A DNA stretch of 64,000 bases from Comamonadaceae bacterium (GCA_947378785.1 CANCLK010000006.1:1-64000), one strand, 5' to 3'; positions 37,422-46,975 are shown, counted from the first letter of the stretch. Translations and numbers: made by a program. The notes: a model not told the origin generated them from the letters alone.

Positions 37422-38285
37422 TTGCAGATGAGTTTCCCTAGTTTTAATTTACTGGCGCAATCCATCCTTTCGGGGATATTCATCGGCGGTCTCTATGGCT
37501 TGATTGGGCTTGGCTTGGGTCTCACCTGGGGTCTGTTGCGGCAGATCAACCTGTCCCATTTCGGACTGGTTTTTCTGGCCGCTTACCTGAGTTACCACAT
37601 GGCCACGGTGTGGCATGTGGACCCTTTGCTCGGGTTGTTGATTTTGCCGCCCCTGTTTTTTCTGATCGGCGTTGGCATGCAATGGGTGCTGGCTCGATTT
37701 CAGATCACGCCCTTCAATTCGCTGCTGGTCACCTTTGGCATTGCGGTGGTGATTGAAAGCGGGATTCAGGCGGCCTGGACGGCAGATTACCGGCGGCTTG
37801 AAACGCACTACAACGACTTGAAATTCACCGTTGGCTCGCTCTACATTCCGGTGCCAGAGTTGGTCACGTTGGTGTTGTCGGTGTCTATCGCGTTGCTCAT
37901 TTGGGCGGGTATGCGCTACACCGACATCGGCAAGGCGCTGCGGGCCATGGCCGAAGACGGACAGATTGCCGCCGCCTTTGGCATCAACCAAAAAGGCATG
38001 TCGCTGATGCTGGCCGGCGTTTGTGCTGCTTTGGCGGCCGTGGCCGGCATTTGCTTGGCGCTGACCTTCACGCTGACACCCTCGCAGATTTTTGCTTGGA
38101 TTGGTGTGATCTTTGCGGCGGTCATGTTGGGGGGGCTGGGCAGTGCCATTGGCCCCTTGGTGGCGGGCATCATCATCGGTGTCAGCGAGGCCATCACCAT
38201 GGCGGTGGCGTCGCCTTCGTGGGCGCCCATCGTGTCTTTTTCGCTGCTGATCTTGATGCTGCTGCTGCGCCCCGGAAAGATCTGA
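37422..38285 (+). CDS. Branched-chain amino acid-type ABC transporter permease (LivH-like)
   Basis: ILSGIFIGGLYGLIGLGLGLTWGLLRQINLSHFGLVFLAAYLSY; multiple TM segments. Confidence 0.92.
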   Translation: MQMSFPSFNLLAQSILSGIFIGGLYGLIGLGLGLTWGLLRQINLSHFGLVFLAAYLSYHMATVWHVDPLLGLLILPPLFFLIGVGMQWVLARFQITPFNSLLVTFGIAVVIESGIQAAWTADYRRLETHYNDLKFTVGSLYIPVPELVTLVLSVSIALLIWAGMRYTDIGKALRAMAEDGQIAAAFGINQKGMSLMLAGVCAALAAVAGICLALTFTLTPSQIFAWIGVIFAAVMLGGLGSAIGPLVAGIIIGVSEAITMAVASPSWAPIVSFSLLILMLLLRPGKI

Positions 38286-38288
38286 GCC

Positions 38289-40055
38289 ATGCATAAAACA
38301 GTCATCGGTATTCTGGTTGCCGGAGCGACGCTTGGGACCGTGCCTTGGCTTGGACTACCGGCTTTTTACGAATCCTTTTTGTATTTGATTTGTCACTGGA
38401 TGATCCTGGCTTTGTCATGGAATATTCTGTCTGGCTATTCAGGCTATTTTTCTTTTGGGCATGGCGCTTTTTTTGGCGTCGGCATGTACACCTCCGCCGG
38501 TCTGGCTGCTAATCTCAATTGGCCTTTTTTGTGGACACTGCCGGCCGCGGCTCTGCTGGCGGCGCTGCTGGGTTTGGCTCTGGGGGCCGTGGTGTTCCGG
38601 GTCAAAGCGGTACGGGGTGAATTGTTTGCGCTGCTGACGCTGGCCATCACCTTTGTGGTCGGCACGATTGTGCTGAACACGCGCATAGATGGTGGCCCCG
38701 GCATTTCCCTGAATGCGACGCCGGTGCCGGCTATCGGCCCAACGGCTTCGGCGTCGATTTACTTGATGGCCTTGGCTGCCGCGGTGTTGACGCTGTTGAT
38801 CGCTTACAAGGTGCAGTCATCCAAACTGGGCACGGGTCTGTTTGCCATTCATGATGACGAAGACGTGGCTGAAGTCATGGGTGTGCCGACCTTTCGCTAC
38901 AAGCTGCTGGCCTTTGGTTTGTCGTCCGCACTGGCGGGTTTGGCGGGCGGCATTCACGCGCTTTTTGTGTCTTACGTCACAGCGGGTGAGACCTTCACCA
39001 TCGTCGTGCCGCTGACCGTGGTGCTGATGAGCGTGTTGGGTGGCACGCGCCACTGGGCCGGACCGGCGGTGGGCGCTACGGCCATCACTTGCCTGCTGTA
39101 TTTTTTCACGGCGGGCAACAACCCTGTGGCGGGCAAAGCCGCGGTGGGTGTGATTTTGATTGTCGTGATTCTCTTCATGCCGAATGGCATCTTGGGCTTC
39201 TTCTTCAAGCGGCTCACCGCCAAGCAGGGTTCGGCTGCTGACGCAGCACAACTGGATGCATTGCCCGTCGTTCGGATGGCGACGTCAGCGCATGCAACGG
39301 CCCAAGCCAGTGAACCACTTGCCGCCCCCAAGATACTGCTTGACGTGCGTGATCTGTCCAAAGCATTCAAAGGTGTGCAAGCGCTTGACAAGGTCAGTTT
39401 GCAGGTTCATGAAGGTGAAATTCTGGGGCTGCTGGGACCTAACGGTTCGGGCAAGTCGACTTTTATCAATGTGGTGAGCGGTCATTACCCGACCAGCGGC
39501 GGCGCCATTGTCTTTGCGGGTCAGCAAATCGAAAGGCTGCCCGCGCACCGCATTGCCCAAGCGGGTATTGCGCGCACCTACCAAATTCCGCGGCCATTTG
39601 CGCACATGAGCGTGCTGCAAAACGTGGCGCTGGTCGCTATGTTTGGCGGTGCTGCGCTGGACCAGCGGCAAGCCACGCATGAAGCTTGGACTTGGCTGGA
39701 ATTCACCGGCCTGAAAGATAAAGCAAATGCGCTGCCGGATGATCTCAATTTGCATCAGCGTAAGTTTCTGGAACTGACGCGGGCGCTGGCTTCTAGGCCG
39801 CGGCTGGTATTGCTCGACGAGGTGCTGTCGGGCCTCACGCCGGGTGAAATCAATGAGGCGATTGAATTGATTCGGAAGATCCGAGACCGCGGTGCGACCA
39901 TCGTTTTTGTCGAGCACGTGATGCGTGCCGTGATGGCGCTGGCCGACCGCGTGGCGGTTCTCAACCACGGCCAACTGATCGCGATTGGATCAGCCCAAGA
40001 CGTCATGCGCAATGCCGAAGTCGTCAGTGCTTATCTGGGAACACCGCATGCTTGA
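38289..40055 (+). CDS. Branched-chain amino acid-type ABC transporter LivM permease-LivG ATPase fusion
   Basis: N-terminal LivM (LSWNILSGYSGYFSFGHGAFFGVGMY) followed in one ORF by an ATPase domain (LLGPNGSGKSTFINVVSGHYP). Confidence 0.92.
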   Translation: MHKTVIGILVAGATLGTVPWLGLPAFYESFLYLICHWMILALSWNILSGYSGYFSFGHGAFFGVGMYTSAGLAANLNWPFLWTLPAAALLAALLGLALGAVVFRVKAVRGELFALLTLAITFVVGTIVLNTRIDGGPGISLNATPVPAIGPTASASIYLMALAAAVLTLLIAYKVQSSKLGTGLFAIHDDEDVAEVMGVPTFRYKLLAFGLSSALAGLAGGIHALFVSYVTAGETFTIVVPLTVVLMSVLGGTRHWAGPAVGATAITCLLYFFTAGNNPVAGKAAVGVILIVVILFMPNGILGFFFKRLTAKQGSAADAAQLDALPVVRMATSAHATAQASEPLAAPKILLDVRDLSKAFKGVQALDKVSLQVHEGEILGLLGPNGSGKSTFINVVSGHYPTSGGAIVFAGQQIERLPAHRIAQAGIARTYQIPRPFAHMSVLQNVALVAMFGGAALDQRQATHEAWTWLEFTGLKDKANALPDDLNLHQRKFLELTRALASRPRLVLLDEVLSGLTPGEINEAIELIRKIRDRGATIVFVEHVMRAVMALADRVAVLNHGQLIAIGSAQDVMRNAEVVSAYLGTPHA

Positions 40056-40764
40056 AGTCAACAATATTCTGGTCAATTACGGTGCAGCGCCGGCTTTGTG
40101 GGGCGTCAGCCTCGCAGTGAAAACAGGGGAGATGGTCTGCGTGGTGGGTCCCAATGGCGCGGGCAAGACCACGCTGATCAACGCCATTGCCGGCATGCAC
40201 CGCGTGCGCGGTGGCACGCTGAATTTCAAGGGCAGGGACATCACGCAACTGGAGAGTCACCGTTTTTGCGAAGCTGGCATTGCCATCGTCCCCGAAGGGC
40301 GGCGCTTGTTCACCCAGATGACGGTTTATGACAACTTAGAGCTGGGCAGTTACATCGCCCCGGCCAAGGCCAAGCGACAAGAGACGCTGGCGTATGTGTT
40401 GTCGCTGTTCCCTGCGCTCAAGGTCAAGTTGCAGAGTCCGGCCGGATCCCTCTCGGGCGGGCAGCAACAGATGGTGGCGATTGGTCGCGCCCTGATGGCC
40501 CGACCCGGATTGCTGTTGATGGACGAGCCTTCTCTCGGTTTGGCGCCGGCGATTGTCTTGGACATGTTTGGCGCTATCCGCAAGATCAATGCGGAGGGAA
40601 CGTCGGTGTTGCTGGTTGAGCAAAACGTCGCCATGGCCATGGCGTTGGCGCACCGTGCCTATGTGATGGAAGAAGGGCGCATCGTGGCCGAAGGCTTGGC
40701 CAGTGAACTGCTGACGCGACCTGAAATACAGAAGGCTTATTTGGGTCTGGATGCGTCGGTTTGA
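40048..40764 (+). CDS. Branched-chain amino acid-type ABC transporter ATPase (LivF-like)
   Basis: VVGPNGAGKTTLINAIAGMHR, LSGGQQQMVAIGRALMARPGLLLMDEPSLGLAP. Confidence 0.93.
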   Translation: MLEVNNILVNYGAAPALWGVSLAVKTGEMVCVVGPNGAGKTTLINAIAGMHRVRGGTLNFKGRDITQLESHRFCEAGIAIVPEGRRLFTQMTVYDNLELGSYIAPAKAKRQETLAYVLSLFPALKVKLQSPAGSLSGGQQQMVAIGRALMARPGLLLMDEPSLGLAPAIVLDMFGAIRKINAEGTSVLLVEQNVAMAMALAHRAYVMEEGRIVAEGLASELLTRPEIQKAYLGLDASV

Positions 40765-40832
40765 AGCGCACATCGCTGGGTTGATAATCTGATGCTTTGC
40801 TTCTTCGCGTATTTGTCTACCGTCCTTTTGTC

Positions 40833-41588
40833 GTGAACTTTCCCGTCATCACTGATCCGCTTTTTTACTTGTGCGCTATTCCTTCCGTGCTGCTGCTGGG
40901 CGTCAGCAAAAGTGGTTTTGGCATGGGCATTGGTTCGCTGGCGGTGCCGCTGATGGCGCTCACGACCTCGGTCCCGCAAGCCGCTGCAATCTTGATGCCG
41001 GTACTCTTGCTTGTTGATTTGTTGGGCCTTGCCGCTTTTCGCAAGAATATCGACGTCAAGTTTCTACGGTTTTTGATCCCTTTTGGCTTGCTTGGAACGC
41101 TGTTGGGCGCCCTGTTGTTCAAGTCGCTCGATACCCATCTGGTGGCCGGTTTGGTCGGTGGCTTGACCCTGCTTTTTCTGGCTCAACGTTTGTTGTTCCC
41201 ACCGCGTGCAGACAGCGCACCGCCTCCGCGTTGGGTTGGTGCTGTCTTGACCACCGTTTCCGGTTTCACGAGTTTTGTCGCTCATTCGGGCGGCCCACCC
41301 ATCAGTGCTTATGTGATTCCATTGCGGCTGAGTCCGCTGCACTTTGCATCCACGATGGCTTACTTTTTCTTTGTGATCAATCTGTCCAAGTGGATTCCCT
41401 TTGCTTTCCTCGGCCTATTGGATGGGCGAAACATGGCGACGTCGCTGGTGCTCCTGCCACTGGTGCCGATTGGGGTTTTTGTGGGTTTTGCCATGGCCAA
41501 ACGCATCAGTCCGTTGCTTTTCAATCGTCTGCTCTACTGGGGTATGGGTCTGACCGGCACCAAGTTGCTATGGGACGCATGGCACTAA
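40833..41588 (+). CDS. TSUP/TauE-SafE family membrane permease
   Basis: AIPSVLLLGVSKSGFGMGIGSLAVPLMALTTSVPQAAAILMPVLLLVDLLGL...GFTSFVAHSGGPPISAYVIPLRL; GTG start inferred (ORF opens at 40797). Confidence 0.88.
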   Translation: MNFPVITDPLFYLCAIPSVLLLGVSKSGFGMGIGSLAVPLMALTTSVPQAAAILMPVLLLVDLLGLAAFRKNIDVKFLRFLIPFGLLGTLLGALLFKSLDTHLVAGLVGGLTLLFLAQRLLFPPRADSAPPPRWVGAVLTTVSGFTSFVAHSGGPPISAYVIPLRLSPLHFASTMAYFFFVINLSKWIPFAFLGLLDGRNMATSLVLLPLVPIGVFVGFAMAKRISPLLFNRLLYWGMGLTGTKLLWDAWH

Positions 41589-41640
41589 CAGCCTGAAAGT
41601 CGTCAAAATAATGTTGATCTCACATGGGGGGATTGATGTT

Positions 41641-41669
41641 AATCATTCGATTGATTCGGCCGAATGATT
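41641..41669. promoter_or_regulatory. Putative TetR-type operator (copy A)
   Basis: AATCATTCG...CGAATGATT inverted repeat with a central perfect palindrome ATTCGGCCGAAT; aligns with copy B at 44921-44951. Confidence 0.55.
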
Positions 41670-41758
41670 CATTTAAAGTCGCCAAAAGATGAGCCGGCTT
41701 ACCTGTGGCTTCGTCTTTGATGTCGATGTGAATCAGTGGTTAATTCAAGGAGCATGGC

Positions 41759-42769
41759 ATGTCTCTCGTCCGCCCACCCCCAATGCCCCGCCAATCGGTT
41801 GTCGAACGCTTCGCATTTTTTCTCATCGCCGCCGCCGTATCGCTAGGGGCGCAGGCTCAAACGCTAGGCGTGTTTCCCGCCAAGCCGATACGCTGGATCG
41901 TCGACTACCCCGCGGGCGGCATCTCTGACATTTTGGCCCGGCAGGTGGGGCAGAAACTGGCTGAAGCTTGGGGCGTGCCGGTGGTGTTTGACAACAAGCC
42001 CGGGGCCAACGGCATCATTGCCTATACCGCCATCGCTAAAGCGGTGCCAGACGGCTACACCATTGGCCTTGCTAGCACGCCCCTCGCGCTGAACCCCAGT
42101 CTGCGCAAGGACCTGCCTTTCGACACTCAAAAAGACATCGCGCCGCTAGCGCTGATGGCGCAGACCCCCAATGTGTTGATCGCCAACACGATCATCCAAG
42201 TCAGGACCGTGAATGATCTGGTCGCGCTATCGAAGACGCGGTCCGCCGGCCTAGACTATGCATCGGTGGGTATTGGCAGCTCGCCGCACTTGTCCGCTGA
42301 AATGCTGAAGAAGGCCACGGGCATCAAGGCAACGCACGTGCCCTACAACGGCAGCGGGCCTGCGCTGGTGGATCTGATCGCGGGGCGCTCGGACTTCATG
42401 TTCGTCAATCTGCCGGCTGCGCTGCCGCACATCCGCAGTGGCAAGGTGGTGGTGCTGGGCGTGGCTGACGAGCGGCGCAGCCCGGTGCTGCCTGATGTGC
42501 CCACGATGATCGAGGCTGGCGTACCGGACTTCGTTTCCATTGGCTGGTACGGCGCGGTGGCGCCAGTCGGTCTGCCGCCTGAGCTCGTCCGTCGCTACAA
42601 CACCGAAATCAACCGCATACTGAAGCTGCCCGAGATGCGTGAAAAGATTGAGTCGCTGGGGGCTGAGCCCGGCGCCCTAGAGGTGCCAGGCTACACCGTC
42701 TTCATCGACAAAGACATCCGGCGTTGGGCCAAGGCGGTGAAGGATACCGGTGCTACCGTCAACAACTAG
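41759..42769 (+). CDS. Bug-family substrate-binding protein (6 of 8)
   Basis: FPAKPIRWIVDYPAGGISDILARQVGQKLAEAWGVPVVFDNKPGANGIIAYTAIAKAVPDGYTIG. Confidence 0.92.
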   Translation: MSLVRPPPMPRQSVVERFAFFLIAAAVSLGAQAQTLGVFPAKPIRWIVDYPAGGISDILARQVGQKLAEAWGVPVVFDNKPGANGIIAYTAIAKAVPDGYTIGLASTPLALNPSLRKDLPFDTQKDIAPLALMAQTPNVLIANTIIQVRTVNDLVALSKTRSAGLDYASVGIGSSPHLSAEMLKKATGIKATHVPYNGSGPALVDLIAGRSDFMFVNLPAALPHIRSGKVVVLGVADERRSPVLPDVPTMIEAGVPDFVSIGWYGAVAPVGLPPELVRRYNTEINRILKLPEMREKIESLGAEPGALEVPGYTVFIDKDIRRWAKAVKDTGATVNN

Positions 42770-42884
42770 GGTGCTCACGCTTATCACTGCATGCGTTCTC
42801 TGCTTCCTAACTGGGGTTAGTGAGGCCGCAATCGGCTTGGGGTAGCTCGGCGGCGATTTATATGTAACGACAGGACCTTAAAAA

Positions 42885-44168
42885 ATGAGACAAATCGATG
42901 TTGTATCGTCTACCCGCTTCGAAGGCAGTGATGTGGAGCATGCCGCCTGCGTGAAGGCCGGCGAGTGGGTTTTCTTGAACGGCATCGAGGCCACCGACTA
43001 CCGCAGTGGCACCGACGCTGGGGTCAAGGGCCATGCAGGGCTGCCATACCACGGGCTACCCAAGCACCGGCGCGAGGGTGATTTTATCGTGGCGCGTATC
43101 AAGCAACTGCTGACAGCGGCGGGCACAGACTTCCGCCATTCGGTGCGGCTCGATCAGTACTACCCGACTTGGAAGGCGGTGGACCCCTACCACCTGTCTC
43201 GCACGGCGGCCTTCGGCAACCACATCCCGCCCAGTACCTCGGTAGTGATGAAGGGTCTGTTGGGCCCGGGCCTGGAGGTGGATAGCTCCTTGTTGGCGGT
43301 GATGCCCGGCACCGGACGCGACCCACAGCGGCTGTCGCCGCCAGACGTGACAGCACCGACTTGGTCTGGTTTCGCACCCGCCATGCGCAGCGGCGACTTC
43401 GTGTTCATCGCTGGCATCATGGCGCGTGCTGCTGACCACAGCTCGCCCTCCCATGCTCACGTGCCGGCCAATTCCAAGTGGGGTGGCTACGAGATTCGCC
43501 GGCAGGCCCAATACATCATCAACGAGAAAATCTTGCCCAGTCTGCAGGTGGGCGGTTCGTCGGCGGCTAATGTGGTGAAGGCGCAGGTTTACCTGCGTCA
43601 CTTGGACGACTTGCCGCATTTTCTGGACGTTTGGGACACGTGTTTTGGGGTGCGGCAGGTGGCGCTGACGATCGTGCCAACAGCCGATTTCGGCTTGGTC
43701 GATGGCGACCTAGAGATCAACGTCATGGCGGTGGCCGATGGCGCGAAGACGAAAAAGCAGGTCATCGATGCTGACATTCCGTCTCACATGTGCTTTGGTG
43801 CCCCAGCCGTACGTGCGGGCGATCTGTTGCTGTTTTCGGGCCTTCAGGCTGCCGACGACAACGGCCCGATCGCTGCTATAAGCGATGCGGCTGGCCTGCC
43901 TTGGATGGGCATCTCCGGCCGTGCGCAGATGGACTACATCTTGCGCCACGCAGCGGCCATCTGCGCCAAGGCTGGCACCTCTCTGGAAAATTTGGCGCGG
44001 GTGCATCTGTTTCAGACCGATCCGCAGGACTTCCAGGGCGTTTACAGTGCTTGGCAGGCGCATTGTCCGGGCCTGCCGTTGCCTTTCGTTCTTGTGCAGA
44101 CGCCCTCGCCGCAGGCCGTGCCCCAGTGCACGCTGGTGGCCGACATATGGGTCTATGCACCGCTCTGA
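42885..44168 (+). CDS. Three-domain RidA/YjgF-like protein
   Basis: 427 aa with three successive RidA-like units: VKAGEWVFLNGIEA..., MRSGDFVFIAGIMA...CFGVRQVALTIVP, VRAGDLLLFSGLQAADDNG...LPFVLVQTPSP. Confidence 0.8.
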   Translation: MRQIDVVSSTRFEGSDVEHAACVKAGEWVFLNGIEATDYRSGTDAGVKGHAGLPYHGLPKHRREGDFIVARIKQLLTAAGTDFRHSVRLDQYYPTWKAVDPYHLSRTAAFGNHIPPSTSVVMKGLLGPGLEVDSSLLAVMPGTGRDPQRLSPPDVTAPTWSGFAPAMRSGDFVFIAGIMARAADHSSPSHAHVPANSKWGGYEIRRQAQYIINEKILPSLQVGGSSAANVVKAQVYLRHLDDLPHFLDVWDTCFGVRQVALTIVPTADFGLVDGDLEINVMAVADGAKTKKQVIDADIPSHMCFGAPAVRAGDLLLFSGLQAADDNGPIAAISDAAGLPWMGISGRAQMDYILRHAAAICAKAGTSLENLARVHLFQTDPQDFQGVYSAWQAHCPGLPLPFVLVQTPSPQAVPQCTLVADIWVYAPL

Positions 44169-44232
44169 AACGGTTTAAGAAATGAACCAGCGTGGCGCCC
44201 AAGCGCAAGTGACACGCCAGAAAATCCAGCAT

Positions 44233-44886
44233 TCATGCTGCGACGGCGGTGTCCCTGAAGCCTGCCGCTGCAAATGAGACCAGCTTGGCTAAGGCGGCAG
44301 CGCTGTCCGAGGTGTCCAGAGCGCCATCCGTGATCGATTCAATCCGGCCCGGTGCCGCCATGGTGTAGACCATCGCCCCGAGCAGAAAGTGAAAGCGCCA
44401 GTGGAGGTCGTCGGCCTCGAGCTCGGGCAAAGCCTCCTGCAAGGTGCGCAAGAACTCGCGATTAGAGACGTCAAACGCCTTGCCGATGACGGCTCGACGG
44501 ACTTCGGCTTGTTCGAATGCCAAGCGTGCACGCAACAACACAAACGATGCGCCGCCCGGTCCCGCTGGTGCTTCCAAGGCGGGCTTTAAAAATGCCTCCA
44601 GCACGTCTTCAAGAATCGGATTGCCCTCTGGGTCGCGCCGGATCTGGCTCAGCAACTGGAGCCGGCGATTCGCGATCGGCCCGCCACGGATGGCGAAAAG
44701 CTCTTCCAATACAGCTTTTTTGGAGCCGAAGTGGTAGTGCACTGCGGCGATGTTGACGCCCGCGGCCGCAGTGATTTCTCGCAGGCTCACGGCATCAATG
44801 CCTTTTTCGGCAAACAGCTGCTCGGCCGTTTGCAAGATGCGGTCGCGCGTGCTGATCGTGAGCTCGGGGGTCTTTAAATCGTTCAT
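44233..44886 (-). CDS. TetR family transcriptional regulator
   Basis: ISTRDRILQTAEQLFAEKGIDAVSLREITAAAGVNIAAVHYHFGSKKAVLEELF; ORF extends to 44925. Confidence 0.93.
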   Translation of the reverse strand: MNDLKTPELTISTRDRILQTAEQLFAEKGIDAVSLREITAAAGVNIAAVHYHFGSKKAVLEELFAIRGGPIANRRLQLLSQIRRDPEGNPILEDVLEAFLKPALEAPAGPGGASFVLLRARLAFEQAEVRRAVIGKAFDVSNREFLRTLQEALPELEADDLHWRFHFLLGAMVYTMAAPGRIESITDGALDTSDSAAALAKLVSFAAAGFRDTAVAA

Positions 44887-44920
44887 GTGGCCTTGATCAT
44901 AAATCGAGAGATTTATTTTA

Positions 44921-44951
44921 ATCAAACGCTTGATTCAATCAAGTGTTTGAT
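44921..44951. promoter_or_regulatory. Putative TetR-type operator (copy B), 31-bp near-perfect palindrome
   Basis: ATCAAACGCTTGATTCAATCAAGTGTTTGAT, one mismatched pair, between the divergent TetR and cyclase genes. Confidence 0.7.
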
Positions 44952-45032
44952 TTAAAGTCGCCGGCTGATGAGCAGATTCGCCGATGGCTGAGTCTTTGAA
45001 ATCGATTTGTGTGAGAAATTAATTCAAGAAAG

Positions 45033-46028
45033 ATGGACATGACCCTCCTCGTTAGCAAGCTACCCCCAGTGACCCGCCAAGATGTTGATGACGCTGCCGC
45101 ACGGCTGAAAAACTGGGGCCGTTGGGGCCCGGACGACGAAATCGGTACGCTGAACTTCACCACGCCAGACGACGTCGTCAAAGCGGCGAGTCTGGTGAAA
45201 AAGGGGCGCGTGATGTCGTTGGCGCTGGCCTTTGACAACACCGGTCCGCAAGGCGGCAAGACCAAGTTCCCGCCCGTCGGTCGCTTCAACCCCATTCACC
45301 TGATGCTGCGCACGGGCACCGACGCATACTCCGGCGTGCTCGACAAACGCGGCATCCGCTCTGCAGACGACATCGTCATCATGCCGATGCAGTGCGGTAC
45401 GCAGTGGGACGGTTTGGGTCACATCTTTTTCGACAATTACATGTGGAACGGCTATGACTGCCGCCTTGTCAGCTCGTTTGGTGCGGCCAAGTGCGGCATC
45501 GAAAAAACGCGCGAGAAGATGGCCGGTCGTGGTGTCTTACTTGACGTCGCCCGTCACTACAAGGTGGACACACTGCCTGACGGTTTTGGCATCACGGCGG
45601 CCATCCTCGACGAAGTCGAAAAAGCCCAAGGTGTCAAAGTTGGTCGCGGCGACTACCTGCTGATCCGCACCGGCCAGATGGAAGCCAAGATGGCTGAAGG
45701 CAACTGGGACTTTTACTCGGGCGGCGATGCGCCTGGTCTTGCCTTCGACACGCTGGATTGGCTGCACGCCAAACAGGTCGCTGCAGTGGCCACTGACACT
45801 TGGGGTGTCGAGGTTCGGCCCAACCAATCTGAAGCTGCGGGTTTGAACCAGCCTTGGCACTGGCTGTGCATTCCTATTCTTGGTTTGACCATGGGTGAGA
45901 TTTTCTTTTTGAAAGAGCTCGCCAAAGATTGCGACGAAGACCGCGTCTACGAGTTCATGTTCGTGGCGCCTGCGTTGCCTGTCACCGGTGCCGTGGGTTC
46001 GCCAGCCAACCCATTGGCCATTAAATAA
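45033..46028 (+). CDS. Cyclase family protein (kynurenine formamidase-like metal-dependent hydrolase)
   Basis: NWGRWGPDDEIGTLNFTTPDDVVKAASLVKKGRVMSLALAFDNTGPQ...MPMQCGTQWDGLGHIFFDNYMWNGY. Confidence 0.9.
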   Translation: MDMTLLVSKLPPVTRQDVDDAAARLKNWGRWGPDDEIGTLNFTTPDDVVKAASLVKKGRVMSLALAFDNTGPQGGKTKFPPVGRFNPIHLMLRTGTDAYSGVLDKRGIRSADDIVIMPMQCGTQWDGLGHIFFDNYMWNGYDCRLVSSFGAAKCGIEKTREKMAGRGVLLDVARHYKVDTLPDGFGITAAILDEVEKAQGVKVGRGDYLLIRTGQMEAKMAEGNWDFYSGGDAPGLAFDTLDWLHAKQVAAVATDTWGVEVRPNQSEAAGLNQPWHWLCIPILGLTMGEIFFLKELAKDCDEDRVYEFMFVAPALPVTGAVGSPANPLAIK

Positions 46029-46073
46029 GACGGCGTTTTAAAGCGTTTATTCACACCTCTATCAAGGAATACT

Positions 46074-46961
46074 ATGAGCAATCCCACCATCATCAGCTGC
46101 GCCGTCACCGGCAACATCACCAACATCAAGCAGTACCCCGGCTTGCCATGCACGCCGGAGCAAATTGCCAACGCCTGCATCGGTGCAGCGCAAGCTGGCG
46201 CCGCTATCGCCCACGTTCATGTGCGCTTCCCTGACGGTCGCCCGAGCATGGAGCTCGAACACTACCGCGAGGTGGTGGAGCGTGTTCGCGCCAGCGACAC
46301 CGACGTCATCATCAACCTGACCACGGGCCCAGGCCAGCGCTTTGTCCCCAGCGAGGATGACCCGAAAGTCGCCGCCCCCGGCACCACGTTGACCACGCCG
46401 GAGCGGCGCATGGAGCACGTGGTGGCTTTGCGTCCAGAGATTTGCAGCTTGGACCTGAACACCATGTTTTCGGGTTCTTCTGTGGTCATCAACACGCCGC
46501 GCAACGTCCGCATCATGGCGCAACTGGCGCAAGAAGCCGGCACCTTGCCGGAGCTGGAAGTCTTCGACAGCGGTGACATCCACATGGCTGCTGACTTGAT
46601 TGCCGATGGCACGCTGCCATCGCCTTCACTGTTTCAGATTGTGCTGGGCGTGAAATATGGTGCCAATGCGACACCGGCCACACTGGCGTATTTGCGGTCA
46701 ATCTTGCCTGCCGGTTCCAACTGGGCTGCCTTCGGCACGGGTCGTTGGGAATATCCGATGTTGATGCAGGCTTGGTTGATGGGTGGCCACGTGCGCGTCG
46801 GTCTGGAAGACAACATTTACATCCGTAAGGGCGTGTTGGCACCCGATAACGCAGCATTGGTGAAAAAGGCTGTTGGCCTGCTCCATGAGATGGATGCGCA
46901 AATTGCCACGCCGGCGCAGGCCCGGGAAATTCTCGGCTTGAAAAAACGCGCTCCACGCTAA
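46074..46961 (+). CDS. BKACE family beta-keto acid cleavage enzyme (3-keto-5-aminohexanoate cleavage-like)
   Basis: IISCAVTGNITNIKQYPGLPCTPEQIANACIGAAQAGAAIAHVHVRFPDGRPSMELEHYREVVERV...GGHVRVGLEDNIYIRKGVLAPDNAALV. Confidence 0.92.
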   Translation: MSNPTIISCAVTGNITNIKQYPGLPCTPEQIANACIGAAQAGAAIAHVHVRFPDGRPSMELEHYREVVERVRASDTDVIINLTTGPGQRFVPSEDDPKVAAPGTTLTTPERRMEHVVALRPEICSLDLNTMFSGSSVVINTPRNVRIMAQLAQEAGTLPELEVFDSGDIHMAADLIADGTLPSPSLFQIVLGVKYGANATPATLAYLRSILPAGSNWAAFGTGRWEYPMLMQAWLMGGHVRVGLEDNIYIRKGVLAPDNAALVKKAVGLLHEMDAQIATPAQAREILGLKKRAPR

Positions 46962-46975
46962 AGCGTTGCCGCGTT

